Assembly: GCA_964625525.1 (NCBI GenBank)
Contig: CAZVEE010000003.1
Coordinates: forward strand, 1 to 64,000
DNA length: 64,000 nucleotides
DNA from: CAZVEE01 sp964625525
Lineage (GTDB): Bacteria > Pseudomonadota > Alphaproteobacteria > JAJFIK01
Direction of reading: 5' to 3'
Shown here: positions 17,314-26,657 of the stretch, piece by piece
Numbering within the stretch: position 1 is the first letter of the stretch
Layout of the letters: each line of letters starts with the position of its first letter
Translations under genes and position numbers: made by a program
Notes under the pieces: generated by a model
Told to the model about the DNA's origin: nothing
Seen by the model: the letters and a program-made list of their open reading frames with translations, nothing else
The model's database searches: none

Positions 17314-20300
17314 ATGTCCGAGTACCAACTGCCTCGTTCCCGCACTGCCCGGCGTCCCGGGGTGCTGTTGGCGGGAGTATCTTCTCTCGCCATCGCCCTC
17401 TGCGTGGCACAGGGGGCTCAGGCCCAGACTGCCGATCGGCCCATCGCGCCGCCGCAGCCGACGGGGACCGTTCAGGCCCCGCCGGCAGCCGGTGACCTGC
17501 TGGCGCCGCCCGTTGATCTGACCGCTGAACAGGCGGGCGGACAACGCTATAGCGAAATTGAGAACCGGCTCCTGCGTCAGGCCCGGTTCTGGGAAGCTCG
17601 CTTCAACCGTGAAGCCGCGGTGGAGGTGCTGGAGAAAGTGCTTTCCATCAATCCGCGCAATGAGCAGGCGCTCTATCATCTGGGCCGCCAGGAAGCCCAG
17701 CGCGGCAATATGGAGCGCGCCCGTGATTATCTTCAGCGGCTGCGGGGGATTCGGGCGCCGGAGACCACGGTGGCTCAGCTCGAAGCCACGATCCGTCTCT
17801 ATCAGAACCAGGGCCGCCTTCTGAACGAAGCCCGGCGCCTGGCGCAGGAGCAGCAGACGGAAGAAGCAATTCAGCAATATCAGCAGATCTTCGGCGGCAC
17901 GACGCCGAGCGCTGAGATTGCGGTCGAGTACTACCAGACGCTGGCCGGTGACGATGAGAGCTGGGAAGCCGGTGTACGGGGCCTGCAAGAGGAACTGGAG
18001 CGCGATCCGGACAATCGGCAGGCGGAATTTTCACTGGCGGAAGTCCTGACCTATCGCGAGGAAACCCGTCGCGAGGGTCTGGACCGGCTGCGCCGGTTTG
18101 CGGCTGATGAGGGCTTCTCCGAGCGTGCCGCACAGGCCTATCGCAATGGTCTGCTGTGGTTGAACGCCTCGCTGAATGACAAGGCGCTCTACGACGAGTA
18201 TCTGGCGACCTATCCCAATGACGCGGAAATGCAGGCGAAATTCACCCGCCTGACCAAGCCGCCGGTGCTGGCCACCGCATCGCCGCTCGTCAACGAAGCC
18301 TACCGTGATCTCTACAGCGGCAATCTCGACGCGGCGGAAGAGGGTCTGAATCGGGCGCTCGCCGACAATCCCAATGATGCCGATGCGCTGGCGGCGCTCG
18401 GGATCATCCGCCTGCGCCGCAACGAGTTCGCCGGGGCCGAGGAAGCCTTCGCCCGCGCGATTGAGATTGCGCCGGACGTGGAAGAGCGGATTGCAGATTC
18501 TTACAAGGCCGCGCGCTTCTGGAGTGCCTATAACCGGGCTCAGGACGCGAGCCGCCGCGGTGAGTTGCAAACTGCTGAGCGTATCCTGCTGGAAATCTCC
18601 AACGAGGATGTGGAAGGGTCCGAGTGGGCACAGGTGGCGCTGGCCGACACCTATGTGAAGATGGACCGCCTGTCCCAGGCGGACACGCTTTATCGGGAAA
18701 TCCTGCGCCAGGATGATGACAATGCGGCCGCCGTGATGGGCCTTGTCAGCATCGCCCAGAAGCGGGGCAACCTGAACAATGCCATTCAACTGGGCCGCCG
18801 TCTGTCGGCGGAAGACCGCCAGCGCGTGGGATTGAACTCGCTGGAAGCCCAGCTCATGCGCCGGCGCGCCGAAGCGGCCATGGGCGAGGGCCGGGTGGGA
18901 GCCGCCCGCCGAGAACTGGAAGCAGCCGTCAGCCGGCTGCCGAACGATCCCTGGCTGCGCCTTGACTATGCCACGCTGCTGCTCAATGGCGGCAATCGCG
19001 CGGCGGCGCAGGAGCAGATCCAGGAAATGCTCCGGCGCAATCCGAACGGGTCGCAGACCAAACAGGCCGCGGCCGTTTACTATTCCCGCATCGACAATTG
19101 GGATGAGGTGATCCGCCTCATCGATAGTCTGCCGGTGCGCAACCGCAATGCGGGCATGCGGCGTCTGTTGGCCGAGGCGCAGTTCTCCAAGGCCATCGCG
19201 GCTGCGAAGACCGACGCGCGCCGGGGCCGCAACGAAGCGGCGATCCAGCGCCTGGACCAGCTTGCGCGCGCTTACGCCCAAGACGGCGACAAGAGCGTGG
19301 CCATTGCCGACGCTTATGCCGCCGCCGATGCGGACGCCCAGGCCGTGGCTCTGGCCCGGCGCCTGGTGGGTATGCGCTCGGATCTGTCACCGGCATCTCT
19401 GGTGCGCCTTGCGGAAATCCTGAGCAACAACAATGACCGGGCCGGCGCGAACCGTCTGCTGGCGGAACTGCGCAGCCGGGACAATTTGCCGGGTGGCTTT
19501 GATGCTCAGCTTGCGAACCTGCGCAAGAAGAACGTCCTTGCCCGCGTGCGCCAGATGGTCGATGACCGGGAATATGTGGAAGCGTTCGACGAGCTGACGC
19601 CGGTCCTGGAAGCCAATCCGCGTGACAACGAAGTGCTGCGCCTTGCCGGGGAGATCAACCTCCTGGCCGGGCATGGCGACATCGCTTACGAGTATTTCGC
19701 CCGGGCCATTTCGGTGGAGCCGGAGGATGAATACTCCATCAGTGGCGCGGTCGGCGCGGCGCTGCAAATTCCGGATATCGACGCGGCAAGCCGTCTGCTC
19801 GAAGCGGCGATCTCGCGGATGCCGAACAATCCGACACTCTACTTGCTTGCGGCGGACATTGCGCAGGCTGCCGGAAACAAGAAGGCGACGCTGGAGGCTC
19901 TGGAAGCCGCTCGCACGCTGGAACGGCGGCTGGACGGCACGGAAGAAGATGCGCCGGCTTTGGGCCGTCGCACGCCGGGTCTTTACGGTCCCTCCGGTCG
20001 TCGCACGCCGGGTCTTGACGAAGAAGCCCGTCTTGATACGGCGCCGGTGCAGGAGTACGCGGCGTTGAGCTGGGCGGAAACGCTGAGCCGTCGTCTCGAC
20101 GCAACGCCTTATGGGGACTACACCCTGACGCTGACCGGGACATCGCCGATCCAGATCTCGAACCCGGATCTGCACCCGTCCAGCGATCAAGGACCGTCTG
20201 TCGAGGCCCAGGCGTGGACGGCACCGACAGTGTCGCTGCGGACGGCCGCACTGGAAGGCGATGCGGATACGGACGGCATCCGGGTGGTGGATACGGCCGG

Positions 20301-21687
20301 TCAGACCCGTGATCCGTATGACACCTATCTGCTGGCCCAGGCGGAAACTGAGGACGAGCCCTACGACACCTATGAGACCGAGCGGGTGCGGCGCATGCTG
20401 CGCGGTATCTCCGAGGGTCGAGAAGGCACTGAAGAGCAAACCACGCGGGCGATCCCGCTGCGCGGTGCGCCGTTGCAGGAATCCTCCGCCGCGCGGTTTG
20501 AAATTCCGCGTGCACCGGTGCCGGTGGAACAGCGTCTTGAAGATCTGCGCTGGGAAGTCGGCACGGTGGCCTCTCAATTCGTCGGCGTGCGCGTGCGCCG
20601 GGGTGAGGGCGGCATTAGCCGGGTGATCGAGGTGTCCTCGGAAATTCGCGGGGAAACCAACCTCTTCAACGGGCGCGCTTATGCCCAGGCCACGCCGACG
20701 TTCATCACCGCCGGTGATGAGGCCACGGGCCGGGCGTCTTATCGCCGCTACGGCACCAACGCGACTGATCCGGTGCTGGCCGTCATGGATCCGGCGGTGA
20801 CCGTGGAGGACCAGGGTGCTGCCGGTGTGGCCATTGAGGTGGGTTATGACCGCGGCCGGTTCCATGCGGATGTGGGCTCCACGCCCATCGGCTTTGAAGT
20901 GCTGAACCTGGTTGGTGGCATCAGCTACGACTTCGAACTCCAGGATGGGTGGTTCCTGCGCGCGATCGCGGAACGGCGTGCTGTGAAAGACAGTGTGCTG
21001 TCCTATTCGGGGTCTGAGGACGCGGGGAACCAGTTCTCCAGCGGCGGCTTCCAGGGCTCCGGCGAAACCTTCGGTGGTGTCACCCGCAGTGGGGGGCGCG
21101 GCACGTTCCTGAAAGACTTCGGCCAAAGCGGCGTCTATCTCGGCGGTGCGGCCATGGTCTATCAGGGCGAAAACACCGAGAACAACAACTACTATGAAGC
21201 CACGGGTGGCTTCTACTATGCGCCGATCCAGGAACGGGACCGGCGCCTGCAGGTGGGCTACAACACCACGTATTTCGCCTTTGACGAAAACCGGAGCTTC
21301 TTCACTCTGGGGCATGGCGGTTACTTCAGCCCGCAGTCCTTCGTCTCCGCGTCGGTCCCGGTCGATTACCGGGTGGACAAGGGCAAGCTGAAATACAGCC
21401 TGAACGGGGCCGTGGGTGTGCAGTACTTCCGCGAGGACGGCGAGCGCTTCTTCCCGGATGACGACAACCTGCAAGCTCTGAGTGGGGCGTTCCTGCAGAA
21501 CAATGAGCGCAACACCTATCGCAGTGATGACAGCCTGGAACTGAGCTTCCGCCTGGGCGGGGAGGTCAGTTATCGCCTTGGCGATCGCCTCGAGTTCGGC
21601 GCCCGCGCTATCCACGACGATACGGCCGGCTACACCGAAACCAGCGGTGCCATCGGCCTGCGCTACCGCTTCGGTGGTGGTGACTAA
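17314..21687 (+). CDS. bcsC: Cellulose export outer-membrane protein BcsC (TPR plus beta-barrel)
   Basis: This 1457-aa protein starts at ATG 17314 after GGAGAACGCT and has a Sec signal peptide ending AQGAQAQ. A long series of tetratricopeptide repeats (about residues 60-870) forms the periplasmic scaffold. A linker with a duplicated GRRTPGL element (about 880-905) follows. The last 380 residues are a BcsC-type barrel: alternating Tyr/Gly-rich strands such as RRLQVGYNTTYFAF and FGARAIHDDTAGYTETSGA, ending with the aromatic-rich GLRYRFGGGD. BcsC threads the cellulose chain from BcsB through the outer membrane. It is 88 bp after bcsAB and is followed by an intrinsic terminator at 21725. Confidence 0.93.
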   Translation: MSEYQLPRSRTARRPGVLLAGVSSLAIALCVAQGAQAQTADRPIAPPQPTGTVQAPPAAGDLLAPPVDLTAEQAGGQRYSEIENRLLRQARFWEARFNREAAVEVLEKVLSINPRNEQALYHLGRQEAQRGNMERARDYLQRLRGIRAPETTVAQLEATIRLYQNQGRLLNEARRLAQEQQTEEAIQQYQQIFGGTTPSAEIAVEYYQTLAGDDESWEAGVRGLQEELERDPDNRQAEFSLAEVLTYREETRREGLDRLRRFAADEGFSERAAQAYRNGLLWLNASLNDKALYDEYLATYPNDAEMQAKFTRLTKPPVLATASPLVNEAYRDLYSGNLDAAEEGLNRALADNPNDADALAALGIIRLRRNEFAGAEEAFARAIEIAPDVEERIADSYKAARFWSAYNRAQDASRRGELQTAERILLEISNEDVEGSEWAQVALADTYVKMDRLSQADTLYREILRQDDDNAAAVMGLVSIAQKRGNLNNAIQLGRRLSAEDRQRVGLNSLEAQLMRRRAEAAMGEGRVGAARRELEAAVSRLPNDPWLRLDYATLLLNGGNRAAAQEQIQEMLRRNPNGSQTKQAAAVYYSRIDNWDEVIRLIDSLPVRNRNAGMRRLLAEAQFSKAIAAAKTDARRGRNEAAIQRLDQLARAYAQDGDKSVAIADAYAAADADAQAVALARRLVGMRSDLSPASLVRLAEILSNNNDRAGANRLLAELRSRDNLPGGFDAQLANLRKKNVLARVRQMVDDREYVEAFDELTPVLEANPRDNEVLRLAGEINLLAGHGDIAYEYFARAISVEPEDEYSISGAVGAALQIPDIDAASRLLEAAISRMPNNPTLYLLAADIAQAAGNKKATLEALEAARTLERRLDGTEEDAPALGRRTPGLYGPSGRRTPGLDEEARLDTAPVQEYAALSWAETLSRRLDATPYGDYTLTLTGTSPIQISNPDLHPSSDQGPSVEAQAWTAPTVSLRTAALEGDADTDGIRVVDTAGQTRDPYDTYLLAQAETEDEPYDTYETERVRRMLRGISEGREGTEEQTTRAIPLRGAPLQESSAARFEIPRAPVPVEQRLEDLRWEVGTVASQFVGVRVRRGEGGISRVIEVSSEIRGETNLFNGRAYAQATPTFITAGDEATGRASYRRYGTNATDPVLAVMDPAVTVEDQGAAGVAIEVGYDRGRFHADVGSTPIGFEVLNLVGGISYDFELQDGWFLRAIAERRAVKDSVLSYSGSEDAGNQFSSGGFQGSGETFGGVTRSGGRGTFLKDFGQSGVYLGGAAMVYQGENTENNNYYEATGGFYYAPIQERDRRLQVGYNTTYFAFDENRSFFTLGHGGYFSPQSFVSASVPVDYRVDKGKLKYSLNGAVGVQYFREDGERFFPDDDNLQALSGAFLQNNERNTYRSDDSLELSFRLGGEVSYRLGDRLEFGARAIHDDTAGYTETSGAIGLRYRFGGGD

Positions 21688-21724
21688 TCGAACCACCGAT
21701 TGCAGATCGGTGTGAAAAACGGGG

Positions 21725-21756
21725 GGCCCGGGCCGGAGATGGCCTGGGCCTTCTGT
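21725..21756 (+). terminator. Intrinsic terminator after bcsC
   Basis: GGCCCGGGCC (21725-21734), loop GGAGAT, then GGCCTGGGCC (21741-21750) forms a ten-pair stem with one G-U, followed by TTCTGTCT. It lies 37 bases after the bcsC stop and before bcsD, so bcsD may be transcribed separately or by readthrough. Confidence 0.65.
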
Positions 21757-21890
21757 CTATGCAGCCGGTACACCTAATGAGTTTGGACCGGCTCTTGCAT
21801 ATGGTCGAATGCCATGGTGTATCGGTTCACAATGAACGCAGTCCGTCACCAGGGCTCCGTGTGATCTGTTTGAAGTGAGAGACCAGACCG

Positions 21891-22346
21891 ATGGAAGATC
21901 AGTACGCCATTCGCGCCCAGTTGAAGCATCGGTTTCATCCGCAGTGGCGTGACCTGTTCATTGGCATGCTGGACCAGTTCGAGGACCAGCAACGCCTTGC
22001 CACGTTCATGCGCGGCGCCGGTGCGCGCATAGCCAAATCCGCCGATCTCGGGGAAACCCGGTCGCTGACCGATCTGGAATATGCGTTGAACGCCTATTTT
22101 CTGGAGACGGAATGGGGCTGGGTGAACATTGACGAGCGCGAGGATTTCCTCTGGCTGCGTCATGGTGGCTACCCGGCCATGGGTATCGAGATGGCGGCCC
22201 CGGAACGGGCCATGCTGCATGTTCTGGAGGGCTTCTATACGGAGCTTTTGAACCGGCTGGCCAATACCGCCGATTTTACCGCGCGCTGCATCGACTATCC
22301 GTCCACGTCTTTCGAGATTGCCAACCTGGCTTACGGCGACCACTGA
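21891..22346 (+). CDS. bcsD: BcsD-like cellulose synthase subunit D
   Basis: This is a 151-aa soluble protein of the size of AcsD/BcsD (156 aa). It matches the family pattern: an N-terminal helix, then SLTDLEYALNAYFLETEWGWVNI, corresponding to the family's helix followed by NWGYVKLD, and a C-terminal APERAMLHVLEGFYTELLNRL like APVLEGLYGRW. BcsD is a periplasmic octameric ring that aligns glucan chains into ribbons and is the hallmark of type I bcs operons. The assignment comes from size, position after bcsC and these motifs. It lies between two terminators (21725 and 22374), so it may have its own promoter in the 203-bp gap. Confidence 0.82.
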   Translation: MEDQYAIRAQLKHRFHPQWRDLFIGMLDQFEDQQRLATFMRGAGARIAKSADLGETRSLTDLEYALNAYFLETEWGWVNIDEREDFLWLRHGGYPAMGIEMAAPERAMLHVLEGFYTELLNRLANTADFTARCIDYPSTSFEIANLAYGDH

Positions 22347-22373
22347 CGCGCAGCCGCCGCATCGACCGAACAA

Positions 22374-22402
22374 AAAAGGCCCGGCGCACCGCCGGGCCTT
22401 TT
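22374..22402 (+). terminator. Intrinsic terminator after bcsD
   Basis: A run of A (22372-22377) and GGCCCGGCG pairs with CGCCGGGCC (22390-22398) across a CAC loop, followed by TTTT. The stem can be extended by A-T pairs. The A-tract upstream makes it potentially bidirectional, so it could also end the convergent bcsZ transcript coming from the right. Confidence 0.85.
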
Positions 22403-22498
22403 GTGTTGGAGATGGTTCTCAAGGTCGTCGATTGGGCGTGCTTTCCGGGTGGACAACCGCACACATGGTTCCTGAAAGTGCTCTGAAAGCGGTGAGCG

Positions 22499-23677
22499 TC
22501 AGTACTGCGCCACGCCCATGGACATGGCTGCGAGCGTGGAGAACATCACCAGGCTGGCGCTGTAGTAATCGTCATCCTGGGTCACGGCTGGGAAGGTCAG
22601 CTGCGACGCTCGGCTGATCTGGCCTTCATTGCGGAAGGCGGCGAGGTCTACGAGCTGGCGCACGGCCAGGAAGCCGTTGGCAGCCCGATAGGTGGAGGTC
22701 TCGCCGGTAAACGGATCAATCCAGCTCGGCGGCGCTTCCCCGGACGGGTAAGGGCGCCAGGCAGCGCTATAGCGGCTGATGTAGCGCGGCGTATTGTGCC
22801 CAGCCCAGACAAGATACAGCGGCACACGGATTGCGTCGTAACCAAAGCGTTTCGGTTTCACCGGCGCAGGCGCCAGGGCCCCTTGCTCGTCGAAGGTCAT
22901 CCAATCGAGCGGCAAAGACAGATCACCAAAGGCGGCAGTCTGCGCGAACATCAGACAATCGCGGTAGATGTCCACCCAGGTTTCCGAGCGGGTGTGTGCG
23001 GCGATCTCCTGAAGGGCCGGGAAAACGCAATAAGACAAGTTCAGAGTCCGCCGACCGAAGCCGTCATAGCCTTGCACGCCGGGCAGCAGGATATGGCGAT
23101 TGGCGAAGGTCTGGACCACCCGCGCTTCAATGGCGTCGATCACGCCCTCGGCCGCTTCGGTGTAGCTGGGCCGATCCCACACATTGCCCGCCATCAGCAG
23201 TGCCCAGGCGATCATCAGATCGCCGTCGGTGGCATTGTTGGGGTCCGAGACTGGCGTATCGGGATGGGACGGGTCATAGCGCCAGGAATACAGACCGTCT
23301 TCGCGGCGCAGATGCGAATCGGTCCACCGCCAGATCTGGGCGAAGCTCTTTGGATCATTGGCGAAGAGCGAGAACAGCATGCCGGTGCCCTGGCTCTCCG
23401 TATGGGAGATGTTCCGGTTGCCGGTATCAATGATGCGCCCGTCCCGATGCATGAAGCGGGCTTTATAGCGTGCCCATTGCTCGGTGAATGGCACGACTGG
23501 GCCGCGCTGGCGCACGCTGTCGCCGCTGCGGGTTTGGGCATCGGCCACGGCGGTATTGGCCACCGTCACCAGCGCAATGAGCGCCAGGGGGAGGAGACAC
23601 GCGGCCGCGCAGGCCAGGGGCCTGGCCAGCAAGGCCCAAGGCTTCGCCAGCGAAGCAAAAAAAGACTGTCTGCGCAC
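22499..23677 (-). CDS. bcsZ: GH8 endoglucanase BcsZ-like
   Basis: This is a secreted glycoside hydrolase family 8 cellulase, 392 aa from GTG 23677, which has GGGGGG upstream and begins MRRQSFF. The frame remains open further upstream, but without conserved sequence. A long hydrophobic signal segment ends near AVADAQ. The catalytic acid is Glu94 in SHTESQGTGM, and Asp151/Asp153 in NATDGDLMIAWALL match the second conserved acidic motif of GH8. BcsZ trims or disentangles nascent cellulose and is required for proper fibre formation in several species. Here it is on the opposite strand, convergent with bcsD and outside the operon, so its expression is probably separately controlled. Confidence 0.9.
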   Translation of the reverse strand: MRRQSFFASLAKPWALLARPLACAAACLLPLALIALVTVANTAVADAQTRSGDSVRQRGPVVPFTEQWARYKARFMHRDGRIIDTGNRNISHTESQGTGMLFSLFANDPKSFAQIWRWTDSHLRREDGLYSWRYDPSHPDTPVSDPNNATDGDLMIAWALLMAGNVWDRPSYTEAAEGVIDAIEARVVQTFANRHILLPGVQGYDGFGRRTLNLSYCVFPALQEIAAHTRSETWVDIYRDCLMFAQTAAFGDLSLPLDWMTFDEQGALAPAPVKPKRFGYDAIRVPLYLVWAGHNTPRYISRYSAAWRPYPSGEAPPSWIDPFTGETSTYRAANGFLAVRQLVDLAAFRNEGQISRASQLTFPAVTQDDDYYSASLVMFSTLAAMSMGVAQY

Positions 23678-24076
23678 GGATACAACCCCCCGCTGGACAA
23701 AACGAATATGGGCCTGCCTCGGTACCGGGGGATCTGGCGTCCCCCTCGGACCTAAAACGGCATTCAACTCTGGCGGACAACTGAAGCGCCATCGTCCCTG
23801 ACGTGTCGTCGTCGCAGAGCGGTTCCGGAGCTGTGCTCGGAACAAGCCCTATGAGTCTGAGTGTTATTTCCCCACGCCCTGCGAAGCCTGCGTCACAGGT
23901 GCGGCGGTATTATGGCGTGTTCCCGTCTCTCCCGAGAAAAGACCATAACAAATAAGTCGGCATCATGCATATCAAAATGGCACACCGTCTTTATGCGGGC
24001 CTTTCTGAGCAGCGCGAGCCTTCTTCAGGCCGTCTATACTCTCAAACTCCTAACCATCCGATCCGGATATTGATGG
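23678..24076 (-). other. Gene-free region upstream of bcsZ
   Basis: These 399 bases lie between the bcsZ start and the end of the sugar dehydrogenase gene, both on the minus strand. The part near 23930-24070 is AT-richer than the rest of the window and is the best candidate for bcsZ promoter elements. No gene, terminator or strong repeat was recognised. Confidence 0.45.
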
Positions 24077-25303
24077 TTACTGATTATCCGGCGTGCGCGG
24101 CGTGACCCGCCAGATGCGGCCAGCGGGCTGAGTGGCTCCTTTGGGGCCTTCCGTGGCCAGATAAAGGGCGCCGTCAGGGCCGCTGCGCACATCGCGCACG
24201 CGCTCTTCCAATTCGCTAAACAGCACTTCTGAGGTTTCGTCAGGCCCTTCAGACACGGGCATGCCATTGCTCATGGGGATGCGGCGCACATGGCCGCTTG
24301 TTACGCCGTCCTCGGCCGCGTCTCCGGGGATCAAGGCCGCCACGAACACATCGCCTGTCCAGGTGGGGAACGCATCGCCCGTGTAAAGCGCCATGCCCGC
24401 CGGAGCGATAGACGGCGTCCAATAGACGAGCGGTGGCTCCATACCCTCATACTCTTCAAAGGGGGTGATGCGGGCGCCGGTGTAATCGATGCCGAAGCTG
24501 GCGATGGGCCAGCCGTAATTCGTGCCGCGCTGGATAAGATTCAGTTCATCACCGCCTTGCGGCCCATGCTCGTGGGCAAACACCCTGTCGCGCGCCGTAT
24601 CATAGACGATGGCCTGTGCATTACGGTGGCCGTAGCTCCAGATCTCGGGCTTGGCGTTGGCGAGGCTTGTAAACGGATTATCCTCCGGCACCGTTCCGTC
24701 GTCATTCAACCGCACAATGGTGCCCAGGTGATTTTCCAGCCGCTGGGCGTCCTCGCGATAATTGAAGCCGTCGCCGCCCGTGAGCAGCAGGGTGCCGTCA
24801 TTCAAAAAGACGACGCGTCCGCCCATATGGACATCGGTCTCGAGTGCCGGGTCGGAGGTGAAAATCACGGTGACATCGGCAAGGCCGATCGCCGTCAGCC
24901 GCGCATGGGCGAGGCTCAATGTCGTGCCGTTCTCGACCGCATGGCTGTAGGTGAGATAGACCCGTGCATTGGTCTCGAAATCCGGGTGCAGCACCACGTC
25001 GAGCAAGCCGCCCTGGCCCGCATAGCGGACTTCGGGCACCCCGGCGATGGGCTCGGGATCCAATATGTCATTGGCGATGCGGCGCAAACGGCCTGGCTTT
25101 TCGGTGACCAGCATGTCGCCATTGGGCAGGAAGGCGATGCCCCAGGGGTGATCAAGACCATCGGTGACGACGCTGAGCGTGTAGGGCTCGCTGGCATTCG
25201 CACCGGCGTCATTCGCGGGCTGCGCTCCGAGCGGCGCCGGCGTCAGAAGACTGCCCAGCACCAGGCCTATCGCGCTCAGCCATAAGGTCGCCGCAACCCG
25301 CAT
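24077..25303 (-). CDS. PQQ-type sugar dehydrogenase (YliI/Asd-like)
   Basis: This is a periplasmic six-bladed beta-propeller dehydrogenase of the glucose/sorbosone dehydrogenase family, 408 aa. It has a Sec signal peptide (…GLVLGSLLTPAPLGAQPA). Family motifs include LDHPWGIAFLPNGDMLVTEKPG, VRYAGQGGLLDVVLHPDF, YGHRNAQAIVYD, EHGPQGGDELNLI and YGWPIASFG, which contain His and Asp residues typical of the PQQ and Ca2+ sites. It probably oxidises aldoses using PQQ. The start at ATG 25303 has GGGAGAAATGAC upstream. No PQQ biosynthesis genes are in the window. Its placement next to the cellulose genes may be incidental. Confidence 0.87.
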   Translation of the reverse strand: MRVAATLWLSAIGLVLGSLLTPAPLGAQPANDAGANASEPYTLSVVTDGLDHPWGIAFLPNGDMLVTEKPGRLRRIANDILDPEPIAGVPEVRYAGQGGLLDVVLHPDFETNARVYLTYSHAVENGTTLSLAHARLTAIGLADVTVIFTSDPALETDVHMGGRVVFLNDGTLLLTGGDGFNYREDAQRLENHLGTIVRLNDDGTVPEDNPFTSLANAKPEIWSYGHRNAQAIVYDTARDRVFAHEHGPQGGDELNLIQRGTNYGWPIASFGIDYTGARITPFEEYEGMEPPLVYWTPSIAPAGMALYTGDAFPTWTGDVFVAALIPGDAAEDGVTSGHVRRIPMSNGMPVSEGPDETSEVLFSELEERVRDVRSGPDGALYLATEGPKGATQPAGRIWRVTPRTPDNQ

Positions 25304-25427
25304 GTCATTTCTCCCGCCATTCGAACGTTACCGCCTTTCACTTTACGCCCATTGGGCGCACAATGACAGAGGAGAGCGCAAAGCGGACACGGCGCGAAAC
25401 CCACACGCGCAAAAGAGGGCGACACCT

Positions 25428-25865
25428 ATGGATGTCATTCGGATTTTGGCGGCATTCGTTATCGCGGTGCTCGTCACCAGCGTGCTGGCGATCATGTCTT
25501 CGACCATGTTCGTGCTGGGTGGACTGATGGAGCTCGGGGTGGACATCCCGATGAGCGAGATCCTCGGCATGCTCCTTTACGATTTGCAGGGCATGTCGCC
25601 GCTTTACGGTCCCCTGGTGGGTGTCGGTCTATTGATCGCGTTTCTGGCCGCCTGGGGCGTGAGCGCTTTATTGCCAAACGGCCTGCGTGGCTGGGTTTAC
25701 ATGGTGGCTGGTGCGGTGGCCATGGTCGTGATGATCATGGCGCTTGAAGCCCAGTTCGGTATTGCCATCGTCGCCGGCGCGCGGTCCATCGCGGGCCTTG
25801 CGGTTCAGGCACTGTGCGGTGCGGTGGGGGGCGGCCTTTACGGCGCAATGACGCGTCAAGACTGA
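25428..25865 (+). CDS. Small four-helix membrane protein, unknown function
   Basis: This 145-aa protein starts at ATG 25428 (MDVIRILAAF); the frame upstream is not protein-like and I excluded it. Four hydrophobic segments are visible: VIAVLVTSVLAIMSSTMFVL, GPLVGVGLLIAFLAAWGVSAL, VYMVAGAVAMVVMIMALEA, and a final Ala/Gly-rich helix (ALCGAVGGGLYGAM). No catalytic motif is recognisable. Its stop lies inside a 14-bp tandem repeat shared with the 3' end of the convergent TyrA-like gene. Confidence 0.65.
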   Translation: MDVIRILAAFVIAVLVTSVLAIMSSTMFVLGGLMELGVDIPMSEILGMLLYDLQGMSPLYGPLVGVGLLIAFLAAWGVSALLPNGLRGWVYMVAGAVAMVVMIMALEAQFGIAIVAGARSIAGLAVQALCGAVGGGLYGAMTRQD

Positions 25866-25886
25866 CGCGTCAAGACTGATGCGTCA
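25851..25886. repeat. 14-bp tandem repeat at convergent gene ends
   Basis: ACGCGTCAAGACTG occurs twice in succession (25851-25864 and 25865-25878), followed by a degenerate partial third copy. It spans the stop codon of the membrane protein gene and reaches the last codon of the convergent TyrA-like gene. It looks like a local duplication that reset the stop position. Confidence 0.7.
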
Positions 25887-26657
25887 TGACAGCTCATGGC
25901 CCATCTTGGCCAGGGCGGGGGGCGGCGCCGGCTCCGCCAGATCTCCCTCGATCCGGCGCACGGCGTCGAAAAAGCCGGTGCGGGCTTCTAAGGCGTATGG
26001 GTTCTCCATCTCAATGGCGCGGAACAGTTCCGGCGAGTCATGGCGAATGAAGCCGATCGCCTGGCGTAGCAGATCGTAGCTGACCGTGGTCTGCTGAAAC
26101 TCCTCCAGATCCATGGCCAGCAGGGTCTTACCGATCAAATGGGTCAGGCCCTGCACATAGGCGAGTTCCCGGTCGTGGCGCTCCGGCGTCGAGCGGATCA
26201 CCTGCAGCCCCAGCGTCCCGCTGAGAAACGCCTCAACGCCGTCGATCCGGGTGCCACGGACCGGACACAGGGTGATTTTCAGATCCTTGAGCCCCTGGGC
26301 CGCACTTTGCGGACCGAATAGGGGATGCGTGCAAACAATGTCCACGTGATCGGGCAGGCGTGCCGCCAGGATCTGTGCGGGCTTCACTTTCACCGACCCC
26401 ACATCAAGCACCAGCGTGCCCGCGCGCAGAAGCGGCGCCAGAGCCGTGGCCATGTCGGTCATGATTTGCACCGGTGTCGCGATCACGACGATGTCCGCCG
26501 CAGCGCAGGCCGGCAGGCTCGCCGCCGTGACCGTGGGAGCCTCCAGCGCGCTCAGATCCTGGTAGGGATCGTGCAGCAGCAGCTCAAAATGGGGCGCCAG
26601 ATGCTCCAGCATGAGACGGCCGAACGCGCCCATGCCGATAATGGCTAGTTTTTGCAT
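25884..26657 (-). CDS. Prephenate dehydrogenase-like protein (TyrA family)
   Basis: This is an NAD(P)-dependent prephenate/arogenate dehydrogenase family protein, 257 aa from ATG 26657. The Rossmann start LAIIGMGAFGRLMLEHL carries GxGxxG. The family motifs DVGSVKVKP and CTHPLFGPQSAAQG follow, with HP the conserved prephenate-binding His region. A helical dimerisation domain occupies the C-terminal half. It is slightly shorter than typical bacterial TyrA (about 280-310 aa). No other aromatic biosynthesis gene is nearby, so the enzyme could act in tyrosine synthesis or on a related substrate. Confidence 0.78.
   Translation of the reverse strand: MQKLAIIGMGAFGRLMLEHLAPHFELLLHDPYQDLSALEAPTVTAASLPACAAADIVVIATPVQIMTDMATALAPLLRAGTLVLDVGSVKVKPAQILAARLPDHVDIVCTHPLFGPQSAAQGLKDLKITLCPVRGTRIDGVEAFLSGTLGLQVIRSTPERHDRELAYVQGLTHLIGKTLLAMDLEEFQQTTVSYDLLRQAIGFIRHDSPELFRAIEMENPYALEARTGFFDAVRRIEGDLAEPAPPPALAKMGHELS

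Noticed and set aside
19387..21696. A 769-codon minus-strand open frame opposite bcsC
   Set aside because: Same codon-bias shadow effect; the plus-strand barrel and TPR repeats are unambiguous.
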